From: Streptomyces sp. NBC_01341
GTDB lineage: Bacteria; Actinomycetota; Actinomycetes; Streptomycetales; Streptomycetaceae
DNA: 64,000 nucleotides
Direction of reading: 5' to 3'
Assembly (NCBI RefSeq): GCF_035946055.1
Contig: NZ_CP108364.1
Location: 1,798,001-1,862,000, forward strand
Notes under the pieces: generated by a model
Told to the model about the DNA's origin: nothing
What the model saw: only the letters and a program-made list of their open reading frames with translations
Databases searched by the model: none
Shown here: positions 9,371 through 18,498 of the stretch, one piece after another
Layout of the letters: each line of letters starts with the position of its first letter
How positions within the stretch are numbered: position 1 is the first letter of the stretch
Translations under genes and position numbers: made by a program

Positions 9371-10423
9371 TCAGCCGAGCGGAGACGCGCCCACCGGCTG
9401 ACGCCGCACCGTGGCCAGGATGTCGACCTCGGCGGGACGGGCCTGCTGCTTCCACTCCGGAGCAGTGCCGCGTAGGTGGTGACGTCGTGCCAGGTGCCCC
9501 TGGTCCTGAAGAGCCCCCGCAGGGTCGCCTCGGGCCGCAGGCCTGACGCCCGCATGACCTGCGCCATGCGCTCGTGATCGGCGCGATGGCCGGCCCACAC
9601 TCGGTGGAGGCCGAGGGCTCCGAGGGCGTAGGCCATGAGCAACCGGCCCGCCTCGTGTGCGTGGCCGCGCACCGGCGCGTCGGGCAGGAGCACCAAGCCG
9701 GTGATCATGGCGTTGCTGCCGTAGTCCTCCACCAGAAGTCCGATGGTCCCGATCATGGCGTCGTCCCCCGCTGCGCAGACGGCGAGGGTGTAGCGGCGGC
9801 GTGGGGGGAGGGGGCTGAGCCAGGCAGAGGGCGAACGAGTCGTGCGCCTGGCGGAGGTCGAGCCGGTCCACACCCAGGTAGCGGGTGAGCAGGGGGTGGC
9901 TGCGTCGGCCACCAGAGCACCTCCGAGCATGACGCGCTGGCGAGTTGCGGCCAGCTGGACAGCGTCGTGCCGATTCTGCCGAGTGCGTCGGTCTTCGCCG
10001 GGCTGATGCGGTCGGCATCCACGATGGCCAGGAGGAATCGCACCAGTCCGTCGTGGTCGAGCCCACGGACTCTGTCCACGGTCGCGCCGGCACGACCGTG
10101 GAAGAGCGGGCGATCCGGTTCCATGTCGAAGCGTTCCACGTCGAGGAGCCCGCGGTCGTTGGCGTCCATGAGAACGGGGATCCGCCGACGCCCTCCATGG
10201 CACAGGTGAGGGCCGCCGCCTCGCCCACCGAGAGTCCGATCACACCGATGCGGCCGGCCAGCAGGGTCCCTTGTTCACCACGAGTGATCTTGTCGCGGTT
10301 GCGGTCCGTGCGGACCAGCCGGAACCGTTCGCGGGGAAGCAGGTGGACCAGGCGCCGCGACCACGGGTACCGGACCCAGTTCCCGTGACGGCCGGACGGC
10401 ATTCCCTCACACGCGTCGTCCAC
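9371..10423 (-). pseudogene. Decayed ThiF/Rv1355c-like gene with a GNAT-type C-terminal part
   Basis: Pieces of a recognisable protein are spread over three minus frames. The N-terminal part (from about 10400) has RNRDKIT and VIGLSVGEAAALTCAMEG, typical of ThiF/E1-like adenylyltransferases of the Rv1355c type. The next piece, MDANDRGLLDVERFDMEPD, continues that family in another frame after an apparent deletion of the segment that should lie between. Then come GALVADAA and HPLLTRYLGVDRLDLRQAHD pieces, and a GNAT acetyltransferase-like segment with a last frame change near the end. At least four frame changes plus the deletion make it a pseudogene. Its original role is unknown. Confidence 0.65.
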
Positions 10424-10455
10424 CGCACCACGGTCCGCCCGTTCCGGCGTCTCTC

Positions 10456-10492
10456 TTGACAGCGAAGCCCACGAGTGGTGGTTTAGACCACT
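10456..10492 (+). promoter_or_regulatory. Promoter -35 element and DasR-type operator (dre)
   Basis: TTGACA lies at 10456-10461. Bases 10477-10492 read GGTGGTTTAGACCACT, matching the DasR-responsive element ACTGGTCTAGACCACT at 13 of 16 positions with a palindromic core. It overlaps the expected -10 region, a repressing position. DasR controls N-acetylglucosamine metabolism, which fits the hexosaminidase gene that follows. Confidence 0.75.
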
Positions 10493-10541
10493 CCAACACC
10501 TGAATGTGGCAGTCCACTTCCGTGGAGGAGCAGTGACCCCT

Positions 10542-12551
10542 ATGTCAAAAAGTCACCCGTACTGTCTTCCCCGTGTTCCACGTGTTCCCCGACTCCCGCT
10601 TCTCGGCGCCGTCGCACTGCTGGCCGTCGGTACCCTCTCCGCTCCCACCCAGGCAGCCGAGCGCCCGGCCACCACGACGCCGTCCGCCACCGGTGCCGCC
10701 ACGCCGCCTGTTGTCACCCCGACCCCCCGGAGCATGAAGTCGGCGGGCCGGGACATTCGCGTACCGGCGCGCGTACGCCTCGTGCTCGGTGACGCCGTCG
10801 ATACCCCGAGCGCCGCCGTCATCAAGCGTGCGCTGGCCGCGGCCGGGGTCCGTCACATCGACACGGACGCGGCAGCGGTCGCCACCCCGGCGTCACGCAC
10901 CCATGGGGCGGAGCTGACCGTCGTGGCCGGTTCCGTCAAGGACCCGGAGGTGGTCGGCGCACTGCGCGCCGCGGGTGGCACCGTACCGGGCACCCTGGTC
11001 GCGGAGGGCTACTCCCTGGCCTCCCGCGGCGACACGATCGTGCTCGCCGGCAACGACGGGGACGGCATCTACTACGCCGCCCAGACCCTGCGGCAGTTGG
11101 TGACGGGAAAGCACTCCGTGGCGGCCGTGTCGATCACCGACCACCCGGCCATGCGCCTTCGCGGCAGCATCGAGGGCTTCTACGGCGCACCCTGGTCACA
11201 CAGCGACCGGCTCGACCAACTCGCCTTCTACGGCGAGATCAAGGCCAACACCTACATCTACACACCGAAGGACGACACCTACCTGAGGGAGGAGTGGCGC
11301 GAGCCCTACCCCGCCGACAAGCTGGCCGACCTGCGCGAACTCATCGAGCAAGCCACGGCCCACCACGTCGACTTCACCTACGCCCTCTCCCCCGGCCTGT
11401 CCGTCTGCTACAGCGACCCCGCAGACGTGAACGCGTTGAAGGAGAAGCTGGGCACTCTCTACGAGCAGGGCGCGCGCGGCTTCTACGTGGCGCTGGACGA
11501 CATCAGCTACACCAAGTGGAACTGCGCCGCCGACCAGGAGAAGTACGGCACCCCGGGCAGGGGCAGTGCGGGTCGGGCACAGGCCGACCTGCTCAACGCC
11601 GTGCAGCACGACTTCATCGACGGGCACCCGGATGCCGGACCGCTCCAGTTCGTGCCCACGGAGTACTCCGACACGGCCGACTCCGCCTACAAGGCCGTGC
11701 TGCGCGAGCAGTTGGACCCGAAGGTGGTCGTGCAGTGGACGGGCACGGACGTCGTTCCCCCCTCGATCAGCGTGGCGGACGCCGAGGCCGCCTCGGCGGT
11801 GTGGGGGCGCAAGGTGTTCCTCTGGGACAACTATCCGGTCAACGACTACGGGCAGACGGCGGGCCGCCTGCTGATGGCCCCGTACGACAAGCGGGAGGCC
11901 GGGCTGCACAAGGCACTGAGCGGCATCGTGCTCAACCCGATGAACCAGGCCGCGCCGAGCAAGGTCGCCCTGTTCGGCGGCGCGTCCTTCGCCTGGAACG
12001 ACAAGGACTACGACCCCGTACGCACCTGGCGGGCAGCCGCGGACTACCTTGCGGGCGGTGACCGCGCCACCACCCGGGCTCTGCTGGCCTTCTTCGACAC
12101 CCAGCACATGGCGCCCACCTTCGGCGACACGAACTGGCAGCCGCAGGCACCCGAACTCGCCTCGCGGCTGGCCGGCTTCACGACAGCGTGGAACAGCGGA
12201 TCCCATGTCCGCCGTCACACCGCGCTGAGGGAGCTGGGTGGGTACGCCGATGTACTGTCCAGGGCCCCCGAGCAGATCCGGGCCGGCGTGCGGGACCCGG
12301 CCTTCCTGGCCCAGACGAAGCCCTGGCTGGACGCCCTTGACCTGTGGGGCGGCGCGCTGAATGCCACCCTGGACGGCCTGCGGGCCCAGTTGCACTCGGA
12401 AAGCGGGCAGGCCGACTTCACCGAGGCGGCCGACCTGGCGAAGAAGGCAGCCGCGATCACCACCATCCCGGGCACCACCCGGCCGCAGGGGAAGATCAAG
12501 GTGGCCGACGGGGTGCTGGACACGTTCATCGAGCAGGCACCGACGATGTGA
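10542..12551 (+). CDS. Secreted GH84 beta-N-acetylglucosaminidase
   Basis: 669 residues from the ATG after a GGAGGAG site; GTG starts at 10533 and 10506 are alternatives. A signal peptide ends near an AQAAE-type site. An N-terminal GH84-associated alpha/beta domain is followed by the catalytic barrel: RGSIEGFYGAPW, then the catalytic Asp pair in FYVALDDISY (about D319/D320). GH84 enzymes remove terminal GlcNAc from glycans or glycoproteins by substrate-assisted catalysis. A signal peptide and an upstream dre-like site suggest scavenging of extracellular amino sugars under DasR control. No carbohydrate-binding module or cell-wall anchor is seen. Confidence 0.88.
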   Translation: MSKSHPYCLPRVPRVPRLPLLGAVALLAVGTLSAPTQAAERPATTTPSATGAATPPVVTPTPRSMKSAGRDIRVPARVRLVLGDAVDTPSAAVIKRALAAAGVRHIDTDAAAVATPASRTHGAELTVVAGSVKDPEVVGALRAAGGTVPGTLVAEGYSLASRGDTIVLAGNDGDGIYYAAQTLRQLVTGKHSVAAVSITDHPAMRLRGSIEGFYGAPWSHSDRLDQLAFYGEIKANTYIYTPKDDTYLREEWREPYPADKLADLRELIEQATAHHVDFTYALSPGLSVCYSDPADVNALKEKLGTLYEQGARGFYVALDDISYTKWNCAADQEKYGTPGRGSAGRAQADLLNAVQHDFIDGHPDAGPLQFVPTEYSDTADSAYKAVLREQLDPKVVVQWTGTDVVPPSISVADAEAASAVWGRKVFLWDNYPVNDYGQTAGRLLMAPYDKREAGLHKALSGIVLNPMNQAAPSKVALFGGASFAWNDKDYDPVRTWRAAADYLAGGDRATTRALLAFFDTQHMAPTFGDTNWQPQAPELASRLAGFTTAWNSGSHVRRHTALRELGGYADVLSRAPEQIRAGVRDPAFLAQTKPWLDALDLWGGALNATLDGLRAQLHSESGQADFTEAADLAKKAAAITTIPGTTRPQGKIKVADGVLDTFIEQAPTM

Positions 12552-12557
12552 CACGAG

Positions 12558-12586
12558 CCCCGGGTGCCGGGAACCGGCGCCCGGGG
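12558..12586 (+). terminator. Hairpin terminator of the GH84 gene
   Basis: 13-base arms with one mismatch/wobble around a GAA loop, starting 7 bases after the stop codon. Confidence 0.7.
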
Positions 12587-12687
12587 GCCGTGGTTTCACA
12601 CGCCTCCGGCATGCGCAGTCGGGCAGGGCGCGCGCTTCCGGAAGATCGTCGGCACCCGCGCCCGTTCCGGTCGGCGCGGTCCGGCAC

Positions 12688-13299
12688 CTACGCGCCGGCC
12701 CCGTACGTTCCGTACTCCGGCAGGCCCGTCGACTCGTAGACATACACCGCGATTCCGCTCGGCGTCGTCTCGTGGTCCAGCAGCCGCAGGCCCACCGGGG
12801 TGCCGCCGTCCGGGAACAGGCGCCGACCGCTGCCCACGACCACCGGTGCGATCGCGAGCCGAATCTCGTCGACCAGGCCGGCTGCCAGCAGGGACTGGCC
12901 GAGCCTGGCGCTGCCGTGGATCTGGATCTCGCGGCCGGGCTGCCGCTTCAATTCGGCGACCTGGGCGGGAACGTCACCGGACAGGATCGTGGTCGGGTCC
13001 CACCCGGCCTCGGTCAGGGTTCGTGAGGCCACGTACTTCGGCGAGCCGTTGAGGATGTCCGCGCTCGGGTGGTCGGTCATCTCCGGCCAGTCCCGGGCGA
13101 AGTTCTCGTACGTACGGCGGCCGAACAGGAAGGCGTCCGCCCGGCCGAGCCAGCCGGCCGCCACGCGTTCGAAGGCCTCGTCCAGGTGCGGCACGAACCA
13201 GCCGCCCCGGGTGAACCCGTCGCTGGTGTCCTCGTCCGGGGAGCCGGGCCCCTGGGAGACGCCGTCCAGCGACAGGAACTCCTGCAGTACCACCTTCAT
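12688..13299 (-). CDS. Dihydrofolate reductase-family protein (RibD C-terminal-like)
   Basis: 203 residues. It has the RibD_C/DHFR-like fold signatures: the N-terminal VVLQEFLSLDGV strand, FLFGRRTYENFARDWP and HGSARLGQSLL (nucleotide-binding region), ending in a short strand. Such proteins use NADPH, but the substrates of these stand-alone paralogues are mostly unknown. It is monocistronic and converges on the GH84 gene. No dedicated folate or riboflavin genes are nearby, so a metabolic role cannot be assigned. Confidence 0.8.
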   Translation of the reverse strand: MKVVLQEFLSLDGVSQGPGSPDEDTSDGFTRGGWFVPHLDEAFERVAAGWLGRADAFLFGRRTYENFARDWPEMTDHPSADILNGSPKYVASRTLTEAGWDPTTILSGDVPAQVAELKRQPGREIQIHGSARLGQSLLAAGLVDEIRLAIAPVVVGSGRRLFPDGGTPVGLRLLDHETTPSGIAVYVYESTGLPEYGTYGAGA

Positions 13300-13411
13300 C
13301 GCGCACCACTTCTCTCGGACAGGAGGACAAGGAGGACATCCGTCCCCGCCTGCTCAGACTTCGTGACGTGCGGGAAATCATCGGTCACCCCGTGGCGCGG
13401 GTGCCGGAGGA

Positions 13412-14141
13412 TCACCGGCTCCGCGTGATCTTCCCGACCTCGGGATGCTGGAAGGTGTTGGTGACGGCCTTACGGCCAGTCACCTCATGGCGCTCCCGCA
13501 GCCCTGCGAACGCGGGGCTCTTCAGGAGCAGCTCGCCGACCAGGGTGGTCAGGTCGGGCGCGTCGGGGTCCGTGCCGGCCAGCGCGCGAAGACGGGCGAC
13601 GCAGCCGCGGACCTGGTTCTCCCAGTCGGGGAAGACGTCGCGAGCGGCCGGGTGGAGAAACAGGTAGCGGGCGAGGTTGCGCTGCTTCTCCGGCCAGTCG
13701 GCGAGTCCCGCGTACAGGGCGAGCCCCCGGGGTCGTGGGCGAGGACGTCCATGCTCCGGCTGACGACGTAGGCCGGGTTCGGGCGCATGCCCTCCAGCAG
13801 CAGCCTCACGCACGGTGCGGCCCGGCGCCGGCACGGGCTCGGGCGCGTAACGGGCGGCGCGCACGGCCAGGGCACGCAGGTGCTGGTGCTCGGCGTCGTC
13901 CAGCTGGAGTGCGCGGGCGAGCGCGTCGACCACGGCGGGGCTCGGCCTGGTCTCCTTGCCGCGTTCGAGCCGTGTGTAGTAGTCGATGCTGACTCCGGCG
14001 AGGGTGGCCAGCTCCTCGCGCCGCAGCCCGGGGGTTCGGCGGACGCCAGGGCCGGGAGTCGGACCCACGCTCAGGGGGCTGGTCTGCGTTCGGCGCGCAC
14101 GCAGGAAGCGCCCCAGTTCGTCGCCGCTGCTCGAGTGCCAT
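13412..14141 (-). pseudogene. Frameshifted XRE/MmyB-type regulator
   Basis: The MmyB-type regulator is recognisable: an HTH_3 domain (RTPGLRREELATLAGVSIDYYTRLERG) and a C-terminal ligand-binding domain (GLALYAGLADWPEKQRNLAR). However, the natural start MALEQ is in a different frame from the helix-turn-helix. The segment around 13735-13812 (MRPNPAYVVSRSMDVLAHDPG) lies in another frame from the sequence on either side. The protein also stops early after HPEVGKI. Three frame changes and a truncated end argue for decay rather than sequencing error. MmyB regulators usually control an adjacent divergent oxidoreductase, which here is also broken (14397-14755). Confidence 0.75.
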
Positions 14142-14396
14142 GCGGCCAGTGTCCCCCCGCCGCCGTCGTGACGCGCCTTCCGAGCGGGCCCTGTCACGCC
14201 CCCGCTCGCCGCTCCCCCGAACAGCTCGCCCTGCCTGTCGCGGGCGTACGGAGGCAGGCTGGCCGATGTCCGCACGAAGACCCCGCAACCCCGCACGGCG
14301 TAACGGCCGGGAGGCATCGCCCACCGGCGGGTAGCGGTGTACGAGTCCTCACCTGCGAAGCCGGGCGGGACGAAGAGAGACGAGAGGTGACGAGTG

Positions 14397-14755
14397 ATGC
14401 AGCACATCACGCTGGGTGAGCTGGAGGTTTCCCGCATCGGGCTGGGGGCGATGGGGATGTCCCACGGCTACACCGACTCCGGGACCGACGTGGCGGAGTC
14501 CGTCGCCGACCAGGTGCAGGCCATCGCGGCGGAAGTGGGCGCGACCCCTGCGCAGGTGGCCCTCGCGTGGCTGCTGTCCCAGGGTGAGGACATCGCCCCC
14601 CGTCCCCGGCACCGAGCGGGTGGCCCGGGTCGAGGAGAACACCGCTGCGGCCGGCCTCCGGCTGTCCGCCGACGTGCTCGACAGGCTCTCCGGCCTTCCC
14701 CCCGGCCGCAGGGGAAACCCACGCGGAGGGCGCCCGGCAGATGCTCGAACGCTGA
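14397..14755 (+). pseudogene. Aldo/keto reductase remnant with internal deletion
   Basis: The first 30 or so codons encode a normal AKR start ([21 protein letters not shown]). The sequence then jumps to the far C-terminal region ([20 protein letters not shown]), missing roughly 200 codons including the catalytic Tyr/Lys/His. Two further frame changes follow: [14 protein letters not shown] is in a second frame, and [16 protein letters not shown] then the stop is in a third. It lies head-to-head with the decayed XRE regulator, so target and regulator decayed together. Confidence 0.8.
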
Positions 14756-14858
14756 GGCCCACCGCCGCACCGACGCACCGACGCACCAACACCTCGATCA
14801 CCTCGAACGCTGGTCTCACCCCCACGACCGCACTGTCCGCAAGGAGTCACCCGTCACC

Positions 14859-15707
14859 ATGCAGAACGTCACCCTGAACAACGGCGTCGAGATGCCCGTC
14901 CTCGGCTTCGGCGTCTACCAGATCCCGCCCGAACAGACCGAGCAAGCCGTCGGTGACGCCCTGGCGGCCGGCTACCGGTCCTTGGACACCGCGGCCGCCT
15001 ACCGCAACGAGGAGGCAGTCGGGCGCGCGATCAGGAACAGCGGCATCCCGCGCCGGGACCTGTTCGTCACCACCAAGCTGTGGGTCTCCGACGCCGGTGA
15101 GGACAGGGCGAAGCGCGCCTTCGACACCTCGCTGCGCAGACTCGGTCTGGACCACCTCGACCTGTACCTGATCCACCAGCCCTTCGGCGACGTCTACGGT
15201 TCCTGGCGGGCCATGGAGAGCCTGCAGCGGAACGGCCTCGTCCGGGCGATCGGGGTGTCGAACTTCCACCCGGACCGGCTCGTGGACCTGATCGACCACA
15301 ACGAGGTCACCCCCGCGGTGAACCAGGTCGAGACACACCCCTTCCACCAGCGCAGGGCCGACCAGGACCTCATGCGGGAGCGCGGGGTGCAGATCGAATC
15401 GTGGGGCCCCTTCGCCGAGGGCCGCAACAACCTCTTCACCGACCCGGGGTTGAGCGGCATCGCAACCGCACACGGCAAGTCCGTGGCGCAGGTCGTACTG
15501 CGCTGGCTCATCCAGCGCGACGTCGTGGTCATCCCCAAGTCGGTACGCCCCGAGCGCATGGCGGAGAACCTCGACGTCTTCGACTTCGAACTGACCGACG
15601 CAGAGATGGCCGCCGTCGCCGCCCTGGACACCGGCGCATCGCTGTTCTTCGACCACCGCGACCCGGCCATGGTCAGCCGGCTCGGCAACGCCACCCTCGA
15701 CTCCTGA
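14859..15707 (+). CDS. Aldo/keto reductase (2,5-diketogluconate reductase type)
   Basis: 282 residues from the ATG behind AAGGAG. The NADPH-dependent AKR tetrad is visible: Asp and Tyr in [12 protein letters not shown], Lys in TTKLW, His in LYLIHQP. The cofactor motif [13 protein letters not shown] is near the C-terminus. Length is normal for the AKR3/AKR5-like group that reduces small carbonyls. An in-frame extension to 14394 is only the upstream AKR remnant, so the shorter start is preferred. It is followed after 90 bases by an alcohol dehydrogenase on the same strand, possibly one operon. Confidence 0.88.
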   Translation: MQNVTLNNGVEMPVLGFGVYQIPPEQTEQAVGDALAAGYRSLDTAAAYRNEEAVGRAIRNSGIPRRDLFVTTKLWVSDAGEDRAKRAFDTSLRRLGLDHLDLYLIHQPFGDVYGSWRAMESLQRNGLVRAIGVSNFHPDRLVDLIDHNEVTPAVNQVETHPFHQRRADQDLMRERGVQIESWGPFAEGRNNLFTDPGLSGIATAHGKSVAQVVLRWLIQRDVVVIPKSVRPERMAENLDVFDFELTDAEMAAVAALDTGASLFFDHRDPAMVSRLGNATLDS

Positions 15708-15797
15708 ACCACCGACACGGGTCAGGAGCGAGAAGGCCCACTGATATCGACATCGGCGGCACCCGCCACCGATCACCCCACACGAGGAGTTGCGCCC

Positions 15798-16832
15798 ATG
15801 CGAGCCACCCTGCTGTACGCGGCCGACGACGTGCGCGTCGAGGACGTCACCGACCCTGAGATCAAGAACCCCACGGACGCCGTCGTACGGATCGTGCTGT
15901 CCTGCGTCTGCGGCAGCGACCTCTGGCCGTACAAGTCGGCGCCGCGCACGGACAATCCCCGGCACATGGGTCACGAGTTCCTCGGCGTCGTCGAGGCGAC
16001 CGGATCCGAGGTGCGCACCGTCGAGCCGGGTGATCTGGTGGTGGCTCCGTTCGTCTACTCCGACAACACCTGCGCGTACTGCCGCGAAGGCCTGCAGACC
16101 TCGTGCGTGCACGGCGGGACCTGGGGTGTGAACGGCGTGGACGGCGGTCAGGGCCAGGCCGCCAGGGTCCCGTACGCCGACGGCACCCTGGTCAAACTCC
16201 CGGTCGGTGAGGACTCCGAGCTGCTGCCGGACCTCCTGACCCTGTCCGACGTGCTGAGCACCGGTTACCACGCGGCCCGCACCGCCGGTGTCGGGTCCGG
16301 TGACACGGTCACCGTCATCGGGGACGGCGCGGTCGGCCTGTCCGCCGTGATCTCGGCCAGGCTGCTGGGTGCCGAGCGGATCGTCCTCATGGGCCGCCAC
16401 ACCGTGCGCACCGACCTCGGCCTCGACTTCGGCGCCACGGACGTGGTCGCGGAGCGCGGCAAGGAAGGTGTCGCCCGAGTACGTGACCTGACCGACGGCG
16501 AGGGCACGCACAAGGTCCTCGAATGCGTGGGGCTGAAGGACGCGATCGTCCAGAGCTTCGGGGTGGTCCGCGCCGGCGGCACCATCAGCCGCGTCGGCGC
16601 CCCGCAGTTCACCGACGTCCCCTTCGGCTTCCCCGACTTCCTGCGCAACATCACCCTCACCGGCGGCGTGGCCCCGGCCCGCGCCTACATCGAGGAGCTG
16701 ATGCCGCACATCCTCGACGGCTCGATCCGGCCCGGCCGGGTCTTCGACCGCACGATCGGCCTGGAGGACATCGCGGACGGATACCGGGCGATGAACGACC
16801 GCGAGGCACTGAAGGTACTGGTGCGCCCGTGA
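15798..16832 (+). CDS. Zinc-dependent alcohol dehydrogenase (MDR family)
   Basis: 344 residues. The medium-chain dehydrogenase layout is clear: the catalytic zinc ligands in CVCGSDLW and the GHEFLGVVE His-Glu, a structural-zinc region with fewer cysteines than usual (NTCAYCREGLQTSC), and the Rossmann motif VTVIGDGAVGLSAV. It probably oxidises or reduces alcohols/aldehydes with NAD(P). GAGG lies before the ATG. Pairing with the AKR gene suggests a shared carbonyl-detoxification or catabolic role, but the substrate cannot be read from the sequence. Confidence 0.87.
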   Translation: MRATLLYAADDVRVEDVTDPEIKNPTDAVVRIVLSCVCGSDLWPYKSAPRTDNPRHMGHEFLGVVEATGSEVRTVEPGDLVVAPFVYSDNTCAYCREGLQTSCVHGGTWGVNGVDGGQGQAARVPYADGTLVKLPVGEDSELLPDLLTLSDVLSTGYHAARTAGVGSGDTVTVIGDGAVGLSAVISARLLGAERIVLMGRHTVRTDLGLDFGATDVVAERGKEGVARVRDLTDGEGTHKVLECVGLKDAIVQSFGVVRAGGTISRVGAPQFTDVPFGFPDFLRNITLTGGVAPARAYIEELMPHILDGSIRPGRVFDRTIGLEDIADGYRAMNDREALKVLVRP

Positions 16833-16929
16833 CGGCATGCCCTGTACCGCTCTCAGACCGTGTCGCCGAGGAAGCTGTCGGACAGAGCGACTGATCCGGA
16901 GTCGAATTGAGCGACAGCCTCGATGTCAA

Positions 16930-16958
16930 CTCGGCGACGCCGACAAGGCGTCGCCGAG
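16930..16958 (+). terminator. Hairpin terminator downstream of the alcohol dehydrogenase
   Basis: Perfect 12-base arms with a 5-base loop, 97 bases after the stop codon. The remaining intergenic space to 17141 shows no convincing gene. Confidence 0.65.
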
Positions 16959-17141
16959 CGGCGCACAGCGGTCGGCACCGCTGGAACCGGGACAAACTCC
17001 TGGAGAAACTGGGCACATACCGGGACGCAGGGGCGCCGGCACAGGGGGCCGGAAATGGCTGTCCGACCTGCCCTCCAGCGTGCCTCCGACCACACCGGTC
17101 CGCCTCGCTGAACTCCGCCGGAGAACCGACCGCACATTTAT

Positions 17142-17170
17142 TTGACAGTACAAATACGTGACTATAGGTT
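17142..17170 (+). promoter_or_regulatory. Sigma-70-type promoter of the NmrA-like gene
   Basis: TTGACA (17142-17147) and TAGGTT (17165-17170) are separated by 17 bases in a local AT-rich patch. The -35 region overlaps a small inverted repeat (TTTGacagtaCAAA), a possible regulator site. Confidence 0.6.
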
Positions 17171-17206
17171 CGCCCTCCGTATTCACTCGCGCGGAGGGGA
17201 ACAGAA

Positions 17207-18187
17207 GTGGCGCAGCAGAAGGTCATCGCAGTCGTCGGAGCCACGGGGCAGCAGGGTGGCGGCCTGGTGGAGGCGATCCTGGCCGATACTTCGGGGGAGT
17301 TCACCGTACGAGCCCTCACCAGGGACGCCGGTTCACCGAAGGCCAAGGCGCTCGCCTCGCGCGGTGCTGAGGTCGTGGAGGCCGATCTCGACGACGAGGC
17401 CAGTCTGGTAGCGGCGTTCGACGGCGCTTTCGGGGTATTCGTCATGACGAACTTCTGGGCCGACCTCACGCCGGAGCAGGAGGCGGCACGGTCCCGGGTC
17501 GAGATGGAACTGGAGCAGGCTGCCAACGCGGCACGGGCGGCCAAGGCCGCGGGTGTCAAGCACGCCGTGTGGTCCAGCGTCGAGGACACGCGCCCCTTCT
17601 TCGAGCGCACCGGAGACAAGGTCCCGCGCCCCATGGCCGGCTACACGGTTCCGCACATGGACGTGAAGGCGGCGGCGGACGCGTTCTTCACCGACCTCGG
17701 AGTGCCTACGACCTTCCTCCTGACCTCCTGGTTCTACGAGAACCTGTTCATCGGGATGGGCCCGGTCCGCAACGAGGCAGGCGAGCTGATCCTCACCATC
17801 CCGCTCGCCCACCACAAGCTGGCCGCACACGCGGCGACCGACATCGGCCGAACGGTACTGGGCATGTTCAAGTCCGAGGGTGCCTACATCGGCAAGACCG
17901 TCGGCATCGCGGGTGCCCATGTGACGGGCGAGGAGATGGCCGCCGTGCTGTCGGAGGCTGTCGGCGAGAAGGTGACCTACCAGCCCTTCACCTGGGACCA
18001 GTTCCGGGGCTTCGGCTTCCCGCACGCGGTGGAGTTCGCCAACAACCTCCAGTACATGGCGCAGAACGACACCGAATTCACCGCAGCACGCGACATCGAG
18101 TGGAGCCGGAGCATCAATCCGCAGCTCGAATCGTTCCGGTCCTGGGCAGAGGCCCACAGCGACCAGCTGCGCGCGCTGAACAGCTGA
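17207..18187 (+). CDS. NmrA/HSCARG-like NAD(P)-binding protein
   Basis: 326 residues, GTG start after GAGGGGAAC. The N-terminal Rossmann motif VVGATGQQGGGLV and the absence of a catalytic YxxxK identify the NmrA/HSCARG branch of atypical short-chain dehydrogenases, which sense NADP(H) redox state rather than catalyse. The segment GVFVMTNFW and the later SSVEDTRPFF are typical of this group. No divergent regulator is intact nearby. The gene is probably monocistronic. Confidence 0.85.
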   Translation: MAQQKVIAVVGATGQQGGGLVEAILADTSGEFTVRALTRDAGSPKAKALASRGAEVVEADLDDEASLVAAFDGAFGVFVMTNFWADLTPEQEAARSRVEMELEQAANAARAAKAAGVKHAVWSSVEDTRPFFERTGDKVPRPMAGYTVPHMDVKAAADAFFTDLGVPTTFLLTSWFYENLFIGMGPVRNEAGELILTIPLAHHKLAAHAATDIGRTVLGMFKSEGAYIGKTVGIAGAHVTGEEMAAVLSEAVGEKVTYQPFTWDQFRGFGFPHAVEFANNLQYMAQNDTEFTAARDIEWSRSINPQLESFRSWAEAHSDQLRALNS

Positions 18188-18306
18188 TTCCCCACCGGAG
18201 GCGGCGACAGCGGCGGCGACACCCATAAGCCGCTGTCGTTCCGCTGAGGGGTGGACGCCGGACGGGAGCCTCGATCGGATGATCGTGGCCGGCCGCGGAC
18301 GTAAGG

Positions 18307-18361
18307 CAGGGTCTCTCGATGGCTCGGGGTTGCGAAGCCGACCGAGATCCGGGAGACCCTG
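18307..18361 (+). repeat. Imperfect hairpin (terminator or IS scar)
   Basis: CAGGGTCTC (18307-18315) and GAGACCCTG (18353-18361) face each other and the stem extends inward with one interruption. It lies 120 bases after the NmrA-like gene and 108 bases before an IS3-family element. It could be a terminator or the ends of a lost insertion element. Confidence 0.45.
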
Positions 18362-18498
18362 TTGCCGTAGTCGTGCGTGAGTTCTGGGGCTGCGGGGCTC
18401 ACATCGGCTGTTCCGTCGGGTGATTGTGCCGCCACGTGGTTCGGCAAGCCGACCGACCACCCGGAGGGTGGGCCTTGACCCCGAATCCTGAACACGGC

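Noticed and set aside
7641..9455. 604-codon minus-strand frame over the bulb-type lectin
   Set aside because: Antisense of the lectin gene with Arg/Gly-rich sequence and no start signal.
14847..16838. 663-codon minus-strand frame spanning the AKR and alcohol dehydrogenase genes
   Set aside because: Covers two well-supported plus-strand genes and has no domain of its own.
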